Below are positions 16,930-25,142 of a stretch of DNA of 64,000 nt, in pieces. Below the pieces are notes generated by a model. It ran no database searches and was not told where the DNA came from. It saw nothing but the letters and a program-made list of their open reading frames with translations. The DNA is from Paenibacillus glycanilyticus (GTDB lineage Bacteria > Bacillota > Bacilli > Paenibacillales > Paenibacillaceae). The stretch is taken from assembly GCF_023715145.1 (NCBI RefSeq), contig NZ_JAMBNP010000009.1:62001-126000 (forward strand), in the 5' to 3' direction. The translations under genes and the position numbers were made by a program. How positions within the stretch are numbered: the stretch's first letter is position 1; each line of letters starts with the position of its first letter.

Positions 16930-17535
16930 TTGCAAAAGTTAGTGTTTTTCGTAGGTGTGGCGGGTACGGGCAAGACAACCGTGGCTCAAAAGCTGGCGGC
17001 GCGGATTCCGGCTGCTTTTTTGGATCGCGATACGGTAGGCGGACGGTTTGTTGAGGCTCTGCTGGAGCGTAACGGACTCGACAAGAACGACCGTGATTCG
17101 GATTTCTACAAACAAAATCTTCGCGATCTGGAATACGACACAACCAAAGATATTTGCATCGAGAATCTGGCAGCCGGTCAAAACGTCTTTATGATCTCTC
17201 CTTTTACGGCAGAGCTTAAAAATAAAGCTTGGATTGAGGAAGTCATTACGGCTGCAGGTCTGACAAAAGCGCAGGTGGATGTTAAGGTAATCGTTGTTAC
17301 CTTGGACAATATCGAGCTGCAGAAGAACCGCATTATCGGACGCCAGACGGAACGTGACCAATGGAAGCTCGAGCACTGGTCGCAATTCGAGAAACGCATC
17401 GCGTTTGTACCCGAGATTAACTGGGATATCCCGCAATCATCTATTTTAATTTATGATAACAGCGGCGAAATGAGCGAAGAGCAGGTAGAGAAGCTGTATC
17501 AATTCGTAGCGGAAAAAGCTTTTACAGCCGTATAA
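16930..17535 (+). CDS. P-loop AAA-type ATPase / kinase-like protein
   Basis: A 201-residue P-loop NTPase of the small kinase-like kind. The Walker A motif GVAGTGKTT is at residues 9-17, with the segment AAFLDRDTVGGRFVEALL that in related kinases binds the acceptor, and a lid-like stretch RIIGRQTERDQWKLEHWSQ. The substrate is unknown. Shikimate-, gluconate- and zeta-type kinases share this fold. The start appears to be TTG 16930, seven bases after GGAGG. A possible -10 (TACAAT, 16883-16888) lies upstream. A terminator follows, so it is a single-gene unit. Confidence 0.75.
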   Translation: MQKLVFFVGVAGTGKTTVAQKLAARIPAAFLDRDTVGGRFVEALLERNGLDKNDRDSDFYKQNLRDLEYDTTKDICIENLAAGQNVFMISPFTAELKNKAWIEEVITAAGLTKAQVDVKVIVVTLDNIELQKNRIIGRQTERDQWKLEHWSQFEKRIAFVPEINWDIPQSSILIYDNSGEMSEEQVEKLYQFVAEKAFTAV

Positions 17536-17546
17536 GCGGATTTTGA

Positions 17547-17575
17547 CGGAGCCTGGATAAGGGCTTCGTTTTTTT
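17547..17575 (+). terminator. intrinsic terminator after the P-loop ATPase gene
   Basis: CGGAGCC (17547-17553) pairs with GGCTTCG (17562-17568), with one G-U pair, followed by seven T. Confidence 0.75.
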
Positions 17576-17596
17576 ATGCACCTTCATTAGAAACAT

Positions 17597-17639
17597 CAAA
17601 AAAACCCGCGAATCTTTGATATTCAAAGTTCAGCGGGTT
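17597..17639 (-). terminator. intrinsic terminator of the nitroreductase gene
   Basis: AACCCGC (17603-17609) / GCGGGTT (17633-17639) with an inner CTTTGA/TCAAAG-type stem. On the minus strand it is followed by a run of T. Confidence 0.8.
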
Positions 17640-17645
17640 TGCTTC

Positions 17646-18317
17646 TTAATGAATCCACTCTACGACTTCATCCATCGGACGGCGAACTTGCGGGAATCTG
17701 GGCTCGGAAACACGATATCCGAAAGCAACCATTACCGACAACTCATACAATTCATCATTCAAGACACCAGCATCTTTCAAGATCCTTGTAACCTTTTCTT
17801 TATTGAATCCTTCCATTGGGCAGGAATCGATGCCGATTTGGGCGGCTGCCGTCATCATGTTTGCAAGCGGGATATACGTTTGTTTGGAGGACCAATCAAT
17901 CAACGTTCTTTCATTGTCGAGGATATGAAGATCATTTTCCTGAAAATCTTTGTATACGACCGGTATTGTCTTAAAAGCCTCATCCGACAAGCCCTTAATG
18001 TTCTTGTAGATGTATTCTACATACTCGGAATCGTATCTAACGTCTTTGCGGGCAAGAAGAATAATCAAGTGGCTTGCCGTCGGAAGTTGTCCTTGTCCGC
18101 CGAATGCAACCTCACGGATTTTCATTCTGATTTCTTGGTTTTGAACGACGAGAAATTTCCAAGCCTCAAAACCGACTGAACTTGGGGAGAGTCTTCCCGT
18201 TTCCAGAATAAATTGAAAATCCTCATCGGAAACTTTTCGATTTGGATCGAATTCTTTTGTGGCGTGACGAAAGGCGAATGCATCCAGGACTTCTTTCTTT
18301 TTTTGAGCGTTATTCAT
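17646..18317 (-). CDS. NAD(P)H-dependent nitroreductase family protein (YodC-like)
   Basis: A 223-residue FMN-dependent nitroreductase. The RHATKEFDPNRKVSDEDF N terminus, LSPSSVGFEAWKFLVV (FMN phosphate region) and late IGIDSCPMEGF are typical of the NfsB/YodC branch, which reduces quinones and nitroaromatics. SD AAAGGAT precedes the start. It is divergent from an HxlR regulator with an N-terminal cysteine, as in the yodB-yodC arrangement of B. subtilis. That pairing suggests induction by electrophiles or quinones. The base composition looks more AT-rich than the flanking housekeeping genes. Confidence 0.88.
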   Translation of the reverse strand: MNNAQKKKEVLDAFAFRHATKEFDPNRKVSDEDFQFILETGRLSPSSVGFEAWKFLVVQNQEIRMKIREVAFGGQGQLPTASHLIILLARKDVRYDSEYVEYIYKNIKGLSDEAFKTIPVVYKDFQENDLHILDNERTLIDWSSKQTYIPLANMMTAAAQIGIDSCPMEGFNKEKVTRILKDAGVLNDELYELSVMVAFGYRVSEPRFPQVRRPMDEVVEWIH

Positions 18318-18350
18318 TGTAGTTGTTATCCTTTCAAGTATCGAATATTA

Positions 18351-18364
18351 ATCAACGCGTTGAT
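18351..18364. promoter_or_regulatory. candidate HxlR operator palindrome
   Basis: The perfect 14-bp palindrome ATCAACGCGTTGAT lies 33 bp before the nitroreductase start, in the intergenic space shared with the divergent HxlR gene. The flanking bases extend the symmetry with one mismatch. Assignment as operator is inferred from position. Confidence 0.4.
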
Positions 18365-18518
18365 AAATTAGATCTTACATTCATAAATGCATTACAACAA
18401 GTACGCACAATTTTGTAGGATAATATCAATATTGTGTTATAGTATTAAAAAAGATACCAATGAACGGGCAAAGGACAAGAGCCGTTTACAGTCTCAATGC
18501 AAAGGAGTCCTCTTAAAC

Positions 18519-18920
18519 ATGGATAACAAAACGGATATAGTCAATTTTGGGTGCCCGGTGACCGTTACGGTGGATGTCATAGGCGGGAAGTGGAAAGGCG
18601 TTATTTTGTATCATTTGACGGAGGGGCCTAAACGCTTTAATGAGCTGCGGAGACTATTTCCCCGGATTACGCAGCGCATGCTTACGCTGCAATTAAGGGA
18701 ATTGGAAAGCGACGGCGTCATCCATAGGGAGATATACAAGGAGATCCCGCCAAGGGTGGAATACTCGCTTACCGATTTTGGCGAAACGTTAAGGCCTCTT
18801 ATCATTTTTATGAGGGACTGGGGCGTGACTCATGAGAAGACCGTTCTGACAAATCGTGAAACCAATAACGTGATGGCGAGGAACAGCGCATCAATTAGCA
18901 ATTGCGGGATTGAAGCATAA
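18519..18920 (+). CDS. HxlR-family transcriptional regulator
   Basis: A 133-residue winged-helix regulator. It opens NFGCPVTVTVDVIGGKWKG with Cys12 in the position used for thiol sensing by YodB/CatR-type members. The DNA-binding helices follow (RFNELRRLFPRITQRMLTLQLRELE), then the wing (EIPPRVEYSLTDFG). The start at 18519 is set by AAAGGAG at 18501-18507. In-frame codons further upstream have no SD. It is divergent from the nitroreductase, which it probably represses until the cysteine is modified. Confidence 0.88.
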   Translation: MDNKTDIVNFGCPVTVTVDVIGGKWKGVILYHLTEGPKRFNELRRLFPRITQRMLTLQLRELESDGVIHREIYKEIPPRVEYSLTDFGETLRPLIIFMRDWGVTHEKTVLTNRETNNVMARNSASISNCGIEA

Positions 18921-18973
18921 CGTCAGATTATAGCCCGAGGGGACTTCTTAGGGGATGTAACCGAAAAGGAAAG

Positions 18974-19015
18974 AAAAAAACCCGCAAATCCTTGTCAGAC
19001 AAGGCTTTGCGGGTT
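18974..19015 (-). terminator. terminator of the tRNA-Arg gene
   Basis: AACCCGCAAA...CCTTGTC-loop-GACAAGG...TTTGCGGGTT (18979-19015) with AAAAAAA on its low-coordinate side. Read on the minus strand this is a stem plus a T-run just downstream of tRNA-Arg. Confidence 0.75.
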
Positions 19016-19035
19016 ATTCATTGTTATGGGAATGG

Positions 19036-19109
19036 CGTCCCAGGAGGGATTCGAACCCCCGACCGCACGCTTAGAAGGCGTGTGCTCTATCCGGCTGAGC
19101 TACTGGGAC
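19036..19109 (-). tRNA. tRNA-Arg (anticodon UCU)
   Basis: A 74-nt cloverleaf on the minus strand. The acceptor stem is GTCCCAG/CTGGGAC with discriminator G. The D arm is GCTC-AGCCGGATA-GAGC. The anticodon stem CACGC/GCGTG encloses loop CTTCTAA (anticodon TCT). The T arm contains TTCGAAT. No CCA is encoded. It reads AGA codons. Confidence 0.95.
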
Positions 19110-19170
19110 ACGTAAGAATGAGTATAGCATGCGATTGTTGTACTTGGCAATAGGGAATTTGAAAAAGTTT

Positions 19171-19257
19171 GAGGCGGCTGGAGAAAATCGAACCCTGGTT
19201 ACCGTTGAACTTCATGCGCGAATAAAATTCGCTTGGTAAATATAGCATATACGCCTC
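19171..19257 (-). other. possible degenerate tRNA-like remnant
   Basis: On the minus strand, GAGGCG at the 5' end can pair with CGCCTC at the 3' end over about 85 nt. A T-loop-like GGGTTCGAT sits near the 3' end. The D and anticodon arms are not recognisable and the T stem is poorly paired. It may be a decayed tRNA next to tRNA-Arg, or chance. Confidence 0.2.
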
Positions 19258-19370
19258 GGAGAAATCAAGACTGGGGACGGGTAGTTTTTATATTAGCAGG
19301 TTCCATGATATAATCGAACGCAAGCAATAGGCAGACGAATGATGCGGTTTGAAGGGCAAGGGGTGATACC

Positions 19371-20297
19371 ATAACTACACCAGATAACGTATATTTATTT
19401 CCGAAGATGCTGGATCACTATCAAATTCAGCTCACCCGTATGCTGGAATCCGAGCAGTACGGCGAGGCCAAAAATTTGCTCCGCTTCCTGCTTCAGTGCC
19501 GCGGTGAGGATGAACGGCATTACGAGGAATGGGGCAGTCTTCTCAATTGGCTGGAAATGGCGTTTCCGAACTCGGAAGAGACCGGCGGCATAACCTCCGG
19601 CCAGGCGGAGGAAGCGGAAGACAACGAAGAGAGCTTCCGGGAGCAGCTTCTGAACCCGCCCGAGCAGGATGAGGCTTACATCAAGCAAGTGCTCTATATT
19701 ATGGAGCATCATCCAATGATCGACCAGCAGATTCTGGCGCTGGAGCGCGCAGCATACATACAATCTCCGGAAGTGGATCAGGTCATGCTGGACTGGCTGT
19801 CGAGCGGCCAGCCGATTCATCCGGTTGTGCAATTCAAGGCCCTGCAATGCCTGCGGAAGCGGGAAATATCCGGACAGCTGCTGCTTGACCGGATGGGGGA
19901 GAAGGTAGAGCTCGATATCGAGGCGACTCCGCTCGCGCTGGATGATTTTCCTCAGCCCGTCATCCGAATTCTGGAACGTGTCGAGACGGTAACGGAAGCA
20001 GATGACCCGACTCTTCCTCATTTTGCCAGAGAGCTTTGGAAGGAAAGTCTCCAATTTCTGTATGGCACATCGGCATACCAGTGGATGCAAAGAGAGGATG
20101 ACGAGACGGTAGACAGCTACGCTGCCGCGCTCCATTTGACCTTGCTGCTCACGGTTTACGGCTCTGCCAACGATGATGATATCCGGGAAGCCTACGGCAT
20201 AACCGAGCCGCTCAGATTCCGATATGAGCAGGCTTGCAGGACTCTTCGGCAGGTGGCTGCGATGCAGCAATCTACTGAAGATGATCATCAGCCTTGA
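19371..20297 (+). CDS. conserved hypothetical protein, apparent AUA start
   Basis: A 308-residue soluble, strongly acidic, helix-rich protein that I cannot assign. The middle part (ALERAAYIQSPEVDQVMLDW, QFKALQCLRKREI) looks like helical repeats of TPR or HEAT type. The only good SD (AAGGGG, 19359 on) precedes ATA 19371, which opens ITTPDNVYLFPK in frame. The first ATG, 19407, has no SD and would give 296 residues. A non-standard AUA start is therefore possible. The tig promoter overlaps its last codon, so it is transcribed separately from tig. Confidence 0.65.
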   Translation: MTTPDNVYLFPKMLDHYQIQLTRMLESEQYGEAKNLLRFLLQCRGEDERHYEEWGSLLNWLEMAFPNSEETGGITSGQAEEAEDNEESFREQLLNPPEQDEAYIKQVLYIMEHHPMIDQQILALERAAYIQSPEVDQVMLDWLSSGQPIHPVVQFKALQCLRKREISGQLLLDRMGEKVELDIEATPLALDDFPQPVIRILERVETVTEADDPTLPHFARELWKESLQFLYGTSAYQWMQREDDETVDSYAAALHLTLLLTVYGSANDDDIREAYGITEPLRFRYEQACRTLRQVAAMQQSTEDDHQP

Positions 20298-20323
20298 AAT
20301 GATGGCCAAGGTTGATTATAATA
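20295..20323 (+). promoter_or_regulatory. sigma-A promoter of tig
   Basis: TTGAAA (20295-20300), a 17-bp spacer, then TATAAT (20318-20323), a near-consensus promoter 62 bp before the tig start. Confidence 0.8.
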
Positions 20324-20384
20324 GAGTGGTTTATGAAGCGAATACTAATTGGCGTGATGCGTATTTTGGAGGGGAAAGCATAAA

Positions 20385-21689
20385 ATGAAAGCAACTTGGG
20401 AAAAAATAGACAAGAACCTCGTGTCGATCGACGTTGAGGTTGATGCTGAGAAAGTCGCTGCAGCACTTGATCAAGCATTCAAGAAAGTCGTGCAAAAGGT
20501 AAACGTACCTGGCTTCCGTAAAGGTAAAGTGCCGCGTGCAATGTTCGAATCCCGTTTCGGCGTGGAAAGCCTGTACCAGGATGCAATCGACATCCTGCTG
20601 CCGCAAGCTTACGAAGAAGCGGTAAAAGTAACGGAGCAACGTCCTGTTGACCGTCCGGAAATTGACGTTGAACAATTTGGCAAAGGCCAAACGTTCAAAT
20701 TCAAAGCAAAAGTAATCGTTCGTCCAGAAGTTACGCTTGGCGAGTACAAAGGCCTGGAAATTCCATCCTTTGAAGCTACGGTAAGCGACGAAGAAGTTAC
20801 AGCTGAGCTGGAGCGCCTGCAACAGCGTCACGCTGAGCTGACTGTCCTTGAAGAAGGCGCTGCTCAAAACGGCGACATCGCTGTAATCGACTTTGACGGC
20901 TATGTAGACGGCGAAGCATTCGACGGCGGCAAAGCGGAAAGCTACTCTCTTGAACTGGGTTCCAACTCGTTCATCCCGGGCTTTGAAGAACAAGTGGTTG
21001 GCATGCAAACAGGTGACTTCAAGGATGTTGAAGTAACATTCCCTGAATCCTACCATGCTGAGAACCTGGCTGGTAAACCGGCTGTGTTCAAAGTAAAACT
21101 GCATGAAATCAAACGCAAAAACCTGCCGGCTCTTGACGACGAGTTCGCTAAAGACATCAGCGAATTCGACACGCTTGAAGAGTACAAGCAGGATCTTGTC
21201 TCCAAGCTGAAAGAAACAAAAGAGGGCGAAGCAGAACGCAACCTGCAAAACGCCGTTATCGAAAAAGCGGCTGAAGCTGCTGAAGTAGAAGTTCCGCAAC
21301 CAATGATCGCTACAGAAGTTGACTTTATGCTCCGCGATTTCGAGAACCGTCTTCGCATGCAAGGCATGAACATCGACCTGTACTACCAATTCTCGGGTCA
21401 AAGCGAAGAAGTTCTGCGCGAACAAATGACAAGCGACGCTGAGAAACGCGTTCGCAACAACCTGGTTCTGAATGCAATCGCAAAAGCCGAGAACATTCAA
21501 GTTTCCGAAGAAGACGTGAACGAAGAACTCGAATCGCTGTCGAAAGCTTACAACCGCCCTGCGGCTGAGCTTCGTGACGTGTTCGAGAAAAACGGTCAGT
21601 TCGACAGCTTGAAAGAAGACATCGAGCTTCGCAAAACGATTGAATTCCTCGTTGAAAACAGCAAAACAGCTGAAGTAGCTGGAGCATAA
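20385..21689 (+). CDS. tig: trigger factor, ribosome-associated chaperone and prolyl isomerase
   Basis: A 434-residue trigger factor. The N-terminal ribosome-binding domain contains the signature GFRKGKVPRAMFESRFG near residues 44-60. The FKBP-type PPIase domain spans about 160-245 (GDIAVIDFDGYVDGEAFDGGKA, FIPGFEEQVVGM). The long helical C-terminal chaperone arms follow. It binds nascent chains at the ribosome exit. Codon use is strongly biased, as expected for a highly expressed gene. A near-consensus promoter precedes it, SD TGGAGGGG lies before ATG 20385, and a terminator follows. Confidence 0.97.
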   Translation: MKATWEKIDKNLVSIDVEVDAEKVAAALDQAFKKVVQKVNVPGFRKGKVPRAMFESRFGVESLYQDAIDILLPQAYEEAVKVTEQRPVDRPEIDVEQFGKGQTFKFKAKVIVRPEVTLGEYKGLEIPSFEATVSDEEVTAELERLQQRHAELTVLEEGAAQNGDIAVIDFDGYVDGEAFDGGKAESYSLELGSNSFIPGFEEQVVGMQTGDFKDVEVTFPESYHAENLAGKPAVFKVKLHEIKRKNLPALDDEFAKDISEFDTLEEYKQDLVSKLKETKEGEAERNLQNAVIEKAAEAAEVEVPQPMIATEVDFMLRDFENRLRMQGMNIDLYYQFSGQSEEVLREQMTSDAEKRVRNNLVLNAIAKAENIQVSEEDVNEELESLSKAYNRPAAELRDVFEKNGQFDSLKEDIELRKTIEFLVENSKTAEVAGA

Positions 21690-21712
21690 CAGTCCAATTG
21701 AATAAATAGAAG

Positions 21713-21748
21713 AAAAGGCACGTCATCGTCAGATACGTGCCTTCTTTT
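21713..21748 (+). terminator. intrinsic terminator after tig
   Basis: AAAAGGCACGT (21713-21723) / ACGTGCCTT (21735-21743) followed by a T-rich tail. Confidence 0.8.
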
Positions 21749-21834
21749 CACCCTACATAACGAACTGGTTCGGCCTGAAGAATGATCTTCAGTACATATC
21801 GAGCGCTGCTCACCGTATACTGTATTATGGAAAA

Positions 21835-21863
21835 ATGACATTGCTCATTTGACGTGATACAAT
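21835..21863 (+). promoter_or_regulatory. promoter of clpP with extended -10
   Basis: ATGACA (21835-21840), a 17-bp spacer, then TACAAT (21858-21863) preceded by TGa. It lies 45 bp before the clpP start. No convincing CtsR heptad pair was seen. Confidence 0.6.
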
Positions 21864-21908
21864 AGAAAACATGAACATAAAGTCTTAAAAAGAAAAGAGG
21901 TTGGTCGC

Positions 21909-22496
21909 ATGAATCTGGTACCTATCGTAGTTGAACAAACGAATCGCGGAGAACGGTCTTACGATATCTACTCGCGCTTGCTTAAGGACAGAATCATTTT
22001 TCTCGGGAGCGCTATCGATGATGATGTAGCAAACTCAGTTATCGCTCAGCTGCTTTTTCTGGCGGCCGACGACCCGGAGAAAGACATCCATTTGTATATA
22101 AATTCCCCAGGCGGCTCGGTAACGGCCGGCATGGCGATTTATGATACAATGCAATATATTAAGCCTGATGTATCTACGATTTGTATGGGTATGGCAGCAA
22201 GCATGGGCTCGCTCCTCCTTACAGCAGGTGCGAAAGGCAAACGTTTCGCCCTTCCGAATGCGGAAGTGATGATTCATCAGCCGCTTGGCGGCGTGCGTGG
22301 TCAGGCGTCGGACATTAAAATTCACGCGGACTGGATCCTGAAGACCAAGCAAAAACTGAATCAAATCTATGTGGAGCGTACCGGTCAGCCTTATGAGAAG
22401 ATCGACCGCGATACGGACCGCGATAATTTCATGAGCGCGGAAGATGCTCTGAATTACGGTTTGATTGACAGAGTAATAACAACTCCGGTATCCTAA
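21909..22496 (+). CDS. clpP: ATP-dependent Clp protease proteolytic subunit
   Basis: A 195-residue serine protease that forms the 14-mer degradation chamber. The catalytic triad is visible: Ser98 in GMAASMGSLLL, His123 in MIHQPLGG and Asp172 in DTDRDNFMS. SD AGAGG lies at a usual distance from ATG 21909. It is followed 24 bases later by clpX, its unfoldase, and both are in the same frame. In B. subtilis clpP is not in this cluster, so the tig-clpP-clpX order here resembles that of proteobacteria. Confidence 0.97.
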   Translation: MNLVPIVVEQTNRGERSYDIYSRLLKDRIIFLGSAIDDDVANSVIAQLLFLAADDPEKDIHLYINSPGGSVTAGMAIYDTMQYIKPDVSTICMGMAASMGSLLLTAGAKGKRFALPNAEVMIHQPLGGVRGQASDIKIHADWILKTKQKLNQIYVERTGQPYEKIDRDTDRDNFMSAEDALNYGLIDRVITTPVS

Positions 22497-22520
22497 GGAT
22501 TTAATCGAAGGGGTGATAGC

Positions 22521-23777
22521 ATGTTTAAATTCAATGATGAAAAAGGCCAGCTGAAATGCTCGTTCTGCGGTAAATCCCAGGAGCAAGTACGTAAACTGGT
22601 TGCCGGTCCCGGCGTTTATATATGTGATGAATGCATTGAGCTCTGCACGGAAATCGTGGAAGAGGAGCTTGGGCATGAAGAAGAGCTTGATCTGAAGGAT
22701 ATTCCGAAACCAAAGGATATTCGCGGTATTCTTGATTCGTACGTTATCGGACAAGAATTTGCGAAGAAATCCCTTTCCGTTGCGGTATACAACCACTACA
22801 AACGGATCAACTCGCAAAGCAAGATTGAAGACGTTGAGCTTCAAAAGTCCAACATCCTGCTTGTAGGTCCTACAGGCTCGGGTAAAACTTTGCTTGCTCA
22901 AACCATGGCAAAAATCCTGAACGTGCCGTTTGCGATCGCGGATGCAACCTCGCTGACGGAAGCCGGCTATGTCGGTGAAGACGTTGAGAATATTTTGCTG
23001 AAGCTGATTCAAGCTGCGGATTATGATGTAGAGAAGGCTGAACGCGGCATTATCTATATCGATGAGATTGATAAGGTAGCTCGCAAGTCCGAGAATCCGT
23101 CGATTACGCGCGATGTATCCGGCGAAGGCGTTCAGCAAGCCCTGCTTAAAATTCTCGAAGGCACGGTTGCATCCGTACCGCCGCAAGGCGGACGCAAGCA
23201 CCCGCACCAAGAGTTTATTCAAATCGATACAACGAACATCCTGTTCATTTGCGGCGGTGCATTTGACGGCCTCGAATCGCTGATCAAACGCCGTATCGGC
23301 AAAAAAGTGATCGGTTTCAGCTCGACTGGCGAGGTTCAGAAGGACCTGAAGCCGGGCGAATACCTGTCGATGGTTCTGCCGGAAGATCTTCTTAAATTTG
23401 GCTTGATTCCAGAGTTCGTAGGCCGTTTGCCGGTTATTTCGACTTTGGAGCCGCTTGATGAAGAAGCCCTGATGCGTATTTTGTCCGAGCCAAAGAACGC
23501 TTTGGTGAAGCAATACCAGAAGCTTCTTGAGATGGATAACGTGAAGCTGGACTTTGAACCTGCTGCTCTGGAAGCAATCGCGAAAGAAGCGATTAAACGG
23601 AACACGGGCGCCCGCGGCTTGCGTGCCATTATCGAGGGCATTATGCTCGAAGTGATGTACGAAGTTCCATCGCGCGACGACGTGAGCACTTGTCTCATTA
23701 CGGAGAAAAACGTAAAAGACAAAATCATGCCGGAGCTTACTGCCAAGAAGGGCAAGAAGAAGGAAGAAAGCGCCTAA
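22521..23777 (+). CDS. clpX: ATP-dependent Clp protease ATP-binding subunit ClpX
   Basis: A 418-residue AAA+ unfoldase that recognises tagged proteins and feeds ClpP. The N-terminal zinc domain has Cys13, Cys16, Cys35 and Cys38 (CSFCGK...CDEC). Walker A GPTGSGKT is near residue 115, Walker B IIYIDEIDK near 178, and the pore loop GYVGEDVE near 150. The C-terminal part holds the sensor-2 arginine region (NTGARGLRAIIE). SD GAAGGGG precedes ATG 22521. It is co-transcribed with clpP. Confidence 0.97.
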   Translation: MFKFNDEKGQLKCSFCGKSQEQVRKLVAGPGVYICDECIELCTEIVEEELGHEEELDLKDIPKPKDIRGILDSYVIGQEFAKKSLSVAVYNHYKRINSQSKIEDVELQKSNILLVGPTGSGKTLLAQTMAKILNVPFAIADATSLTEAGYVGEDVENILLKLIQAADYDVEKAERGIIYIDEIDKVARKSENPSITRDVSGEGVQQALLKILEGTVASVPPQGGRKHPHQEFIQIDTTNILFICGGAFDGLESLIKRRIGKKVIGFSSTGEVQKDLKPGEYLSMVLPEDLLKFGLIPEFVGRLPVISTLEPLDEEALMRILSEPKNALVKQYQKLLEMDNVKLDFEPAALEAIAKEAIKRNTGARGLRAIIEGIMLEVMYEVPSRDDVSTCLITEKNVKDKIMPELTAKKGKKKEESA

Positions 23778-23867
23778 GTTCATTACCGTCATCGCATCCA
23801 CCCTTTGGCCGCGGATATTTTCGCTTGTCAAAGGGTGGAATTTGACGTTCATGGGAGAGATCATTTT

Positions 23868-24977
23868 ATGTATTTGCGCAAGGATACTGTGCCGGTCAAA
23901 GTCGGCAACCTGACGATTGGCGGCAGCAATGAAGTCATCATTCAGAGTATGTGTACAACGAAGACGGCTGATGTAGAGGCTACAGTAGCCGAGATTTTGC
24001 GTCTGGAAGAGGCGGGCTGCCAGATTGTTCGGGTTACCGTCAACAATAAGGAAGCTGCTGATGCGATCAAGGAAATCAAGAAGCGGATCAACATCCCGCT
24101 TGTTGCTGATATTCACTTCGACTACCGCCTTGCTCTGCAGGCGATTGAGAACGGCATCGATAAAGTACGGATCAATCCGGGCAATATCGGACGCCGCGAG
24201 AAGGTTGAAGCTGTTGTGAAGGCCTGCAAGGAACGCGGTATTCCAATCCGGATCGGCGTTAACGCCGGCTCCCTTGAGAATCATCTGCTGGAGAAGTACG
24301 GTTATCCGACACCGGAAGCGATGGTGGAGAGCGCGCTCTTCCATATCGGCATTCTGGAGGAGCTGGACTTCCATGATATTATCGTATCGCTGAAGGCTTC
24401 CGACGTGCCGATGGCGATTGCGGCTTACAGCATGGCGGCGGAGAAAATCAAATATCCGCTGCATCTTGGCATCACGGAAGCGGGTACCCTTCATTCCGGT
24501 ACAATCAAGAGCTCGGCCGGTATCGGCGCTTTGCTTGCGCTGGGCATTGGCAACACGGTACGGATTAGCCTCAGCGCGGATCCGGTAGAGGAAGTGAAGG
24601 TAGCCCGCGAGCTGCTGAAGACCTTTGGTCTGATCACGAACGCGGCTACTCTTATCTCCTGCCCGACTTGCGGACGTCTGGATATCGACTTGTTCTCGAT
24701 CGCTAACGAGGTGGAAGAATATATCTCGAAGGTGAAGGTGCCGATTAAGGTTTCCGTTCTCGGCTGTGCTGTTAACGGCCCTGGCGAGGCACGCGAGGCG
24801 GATATCGGTATTGCCGGTGCCCGCGGCGAAGGCCTGCTGTTCCGTTACGGAGAGATGATCCGCAAAGTGCCGGAAGCGGAGCTTCTTAACGAGCTGAAGA
24901 AAGAAATTGACGAGATCGTACGCGTATTCGAAGCGACTGGCGAAATTCCGGGACGCAGCAATCATGCGCATGCATAA
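23868..24977 (+). CDS. ispG: 4-hydroxy-3-methylbut-2-en-1-yl diphosphate synthase (GcpE)
   Basis: A 369-residue iron-sulfur enzyme of the MEP isoprenoid pathway, converting MEcPP to HMBPP. The TIM-barrel N terminus contains VIIQSMCTTKTADVEATV and VADIHFDYRLAL. The C-terminal [4Fe-4S] domain carries SCPTCGR and LGCAVNGPGEA. The start is ATG 23868 with GGGAGAGA upstream. Upstream in-frame codons lack an SD. Its position between clpX and lonB is unusual. It shares isoprenoid supply with fni, 15 kb upstream. A terminator follows. Confidence 0.96.
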   Translation: MYLRKDTVPVKVGNLTIGGSNEVIIQSMCTTKTADVEATVAEILRLEEAGCQIVRVTVNNKEAADAIKEIKKRINIPLVADIHFDYRLALQAIENGIDKVRINPGNIGRREKVEAVVKACKERGIPIRIGVNAGSLENHLLEKYGYPTPEAMVESALFHIGILEELDFHDIIVSLKASDVPMAIAAYSMAAEKIKYPLHLGITEAGTLHSGTIKSSAGIGALLALGIGNTVRISLSADPVEEVKVARELLKTFGLITNAATLISCPTCGRLDIDLFSIANEVEEYISKVKVPIKVSVLGCAVNGPGEAREADIGIAGARGEGLLFRYGEMIRKVPEAELLNELKKEIDEIVRVFEATGEIPGRSNHAHA

Positions 24978-24994
24978 TTTATCATGATACGAAT

Positions 24995-25049
24995 GAGGCA
25001 TTCTTACAGTATCCTGCTTCGCAGGTTGCCTGAGAATGCCTCTTTTTTC
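24995..25049 (+). terminator. intrinsic terminator after ispG
   Basis: GAGGCATTCT (24995-25004) / AGAATGCCTC (25033-25042), with an inner CCTGCTTCGCAGG stem-loop, followed by TTTTTT. Confidence 0.9.
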
Positions 25050-25050
25050 T

Positions 25051-25133
25051 TCTCAAAGCGATTATTCCCTGCGGCAAGGGGCAATACTACCAATTACGTA
25101 CTCTTTTGCCGGAATGATTTGCTTTGAGAGGAG
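25051..25133 (+). promoter_or_regulatory. structured lonB leader ending at the Shine-Dalgarno
   Basis: One long hairpin: TCTCAAAGC (25051-25059) pairs perfectly with GCTTTGAGA (25121-25129). GATTATTCC (25060-25068) pairs with GGAATGATT (25111-25119) using G-U pairs. GGCAA (25073-25077) pairs with TTGCC (25106-25110). The closing stem ends in GAGA, directly joined to the SD GGAG (25130-25133) of lonB. The role is inferred from position. Confidence 0.55.
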
Positions 25134-25142
25134 AAGATATGA

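Noticed and set aside
19036..19109. Integration site of a genomic island at tRNA-Arg
   Set aside because: No second copy of the tRNA 3' end, no integrase and no phage gene are in the window.
21790..21908. CtsR operator upstream of clpP
   Set aside because: TTTGAC-like pieces occur, but not the two heptads at fixed spacing that CtsR needs.
22035..25001. A 988-codon open frame on the minus strand, antisense to clpP, clpX and ispG
   Set aside because: All three sense genes lie in the same phase and seldom use TTA, CTA or TCA, so this antisense frame stays open. It has no SD, no family likeness, and the sense genes are certain. Similar but shorter antisense frames over tig, valS and mreB have the same cause.
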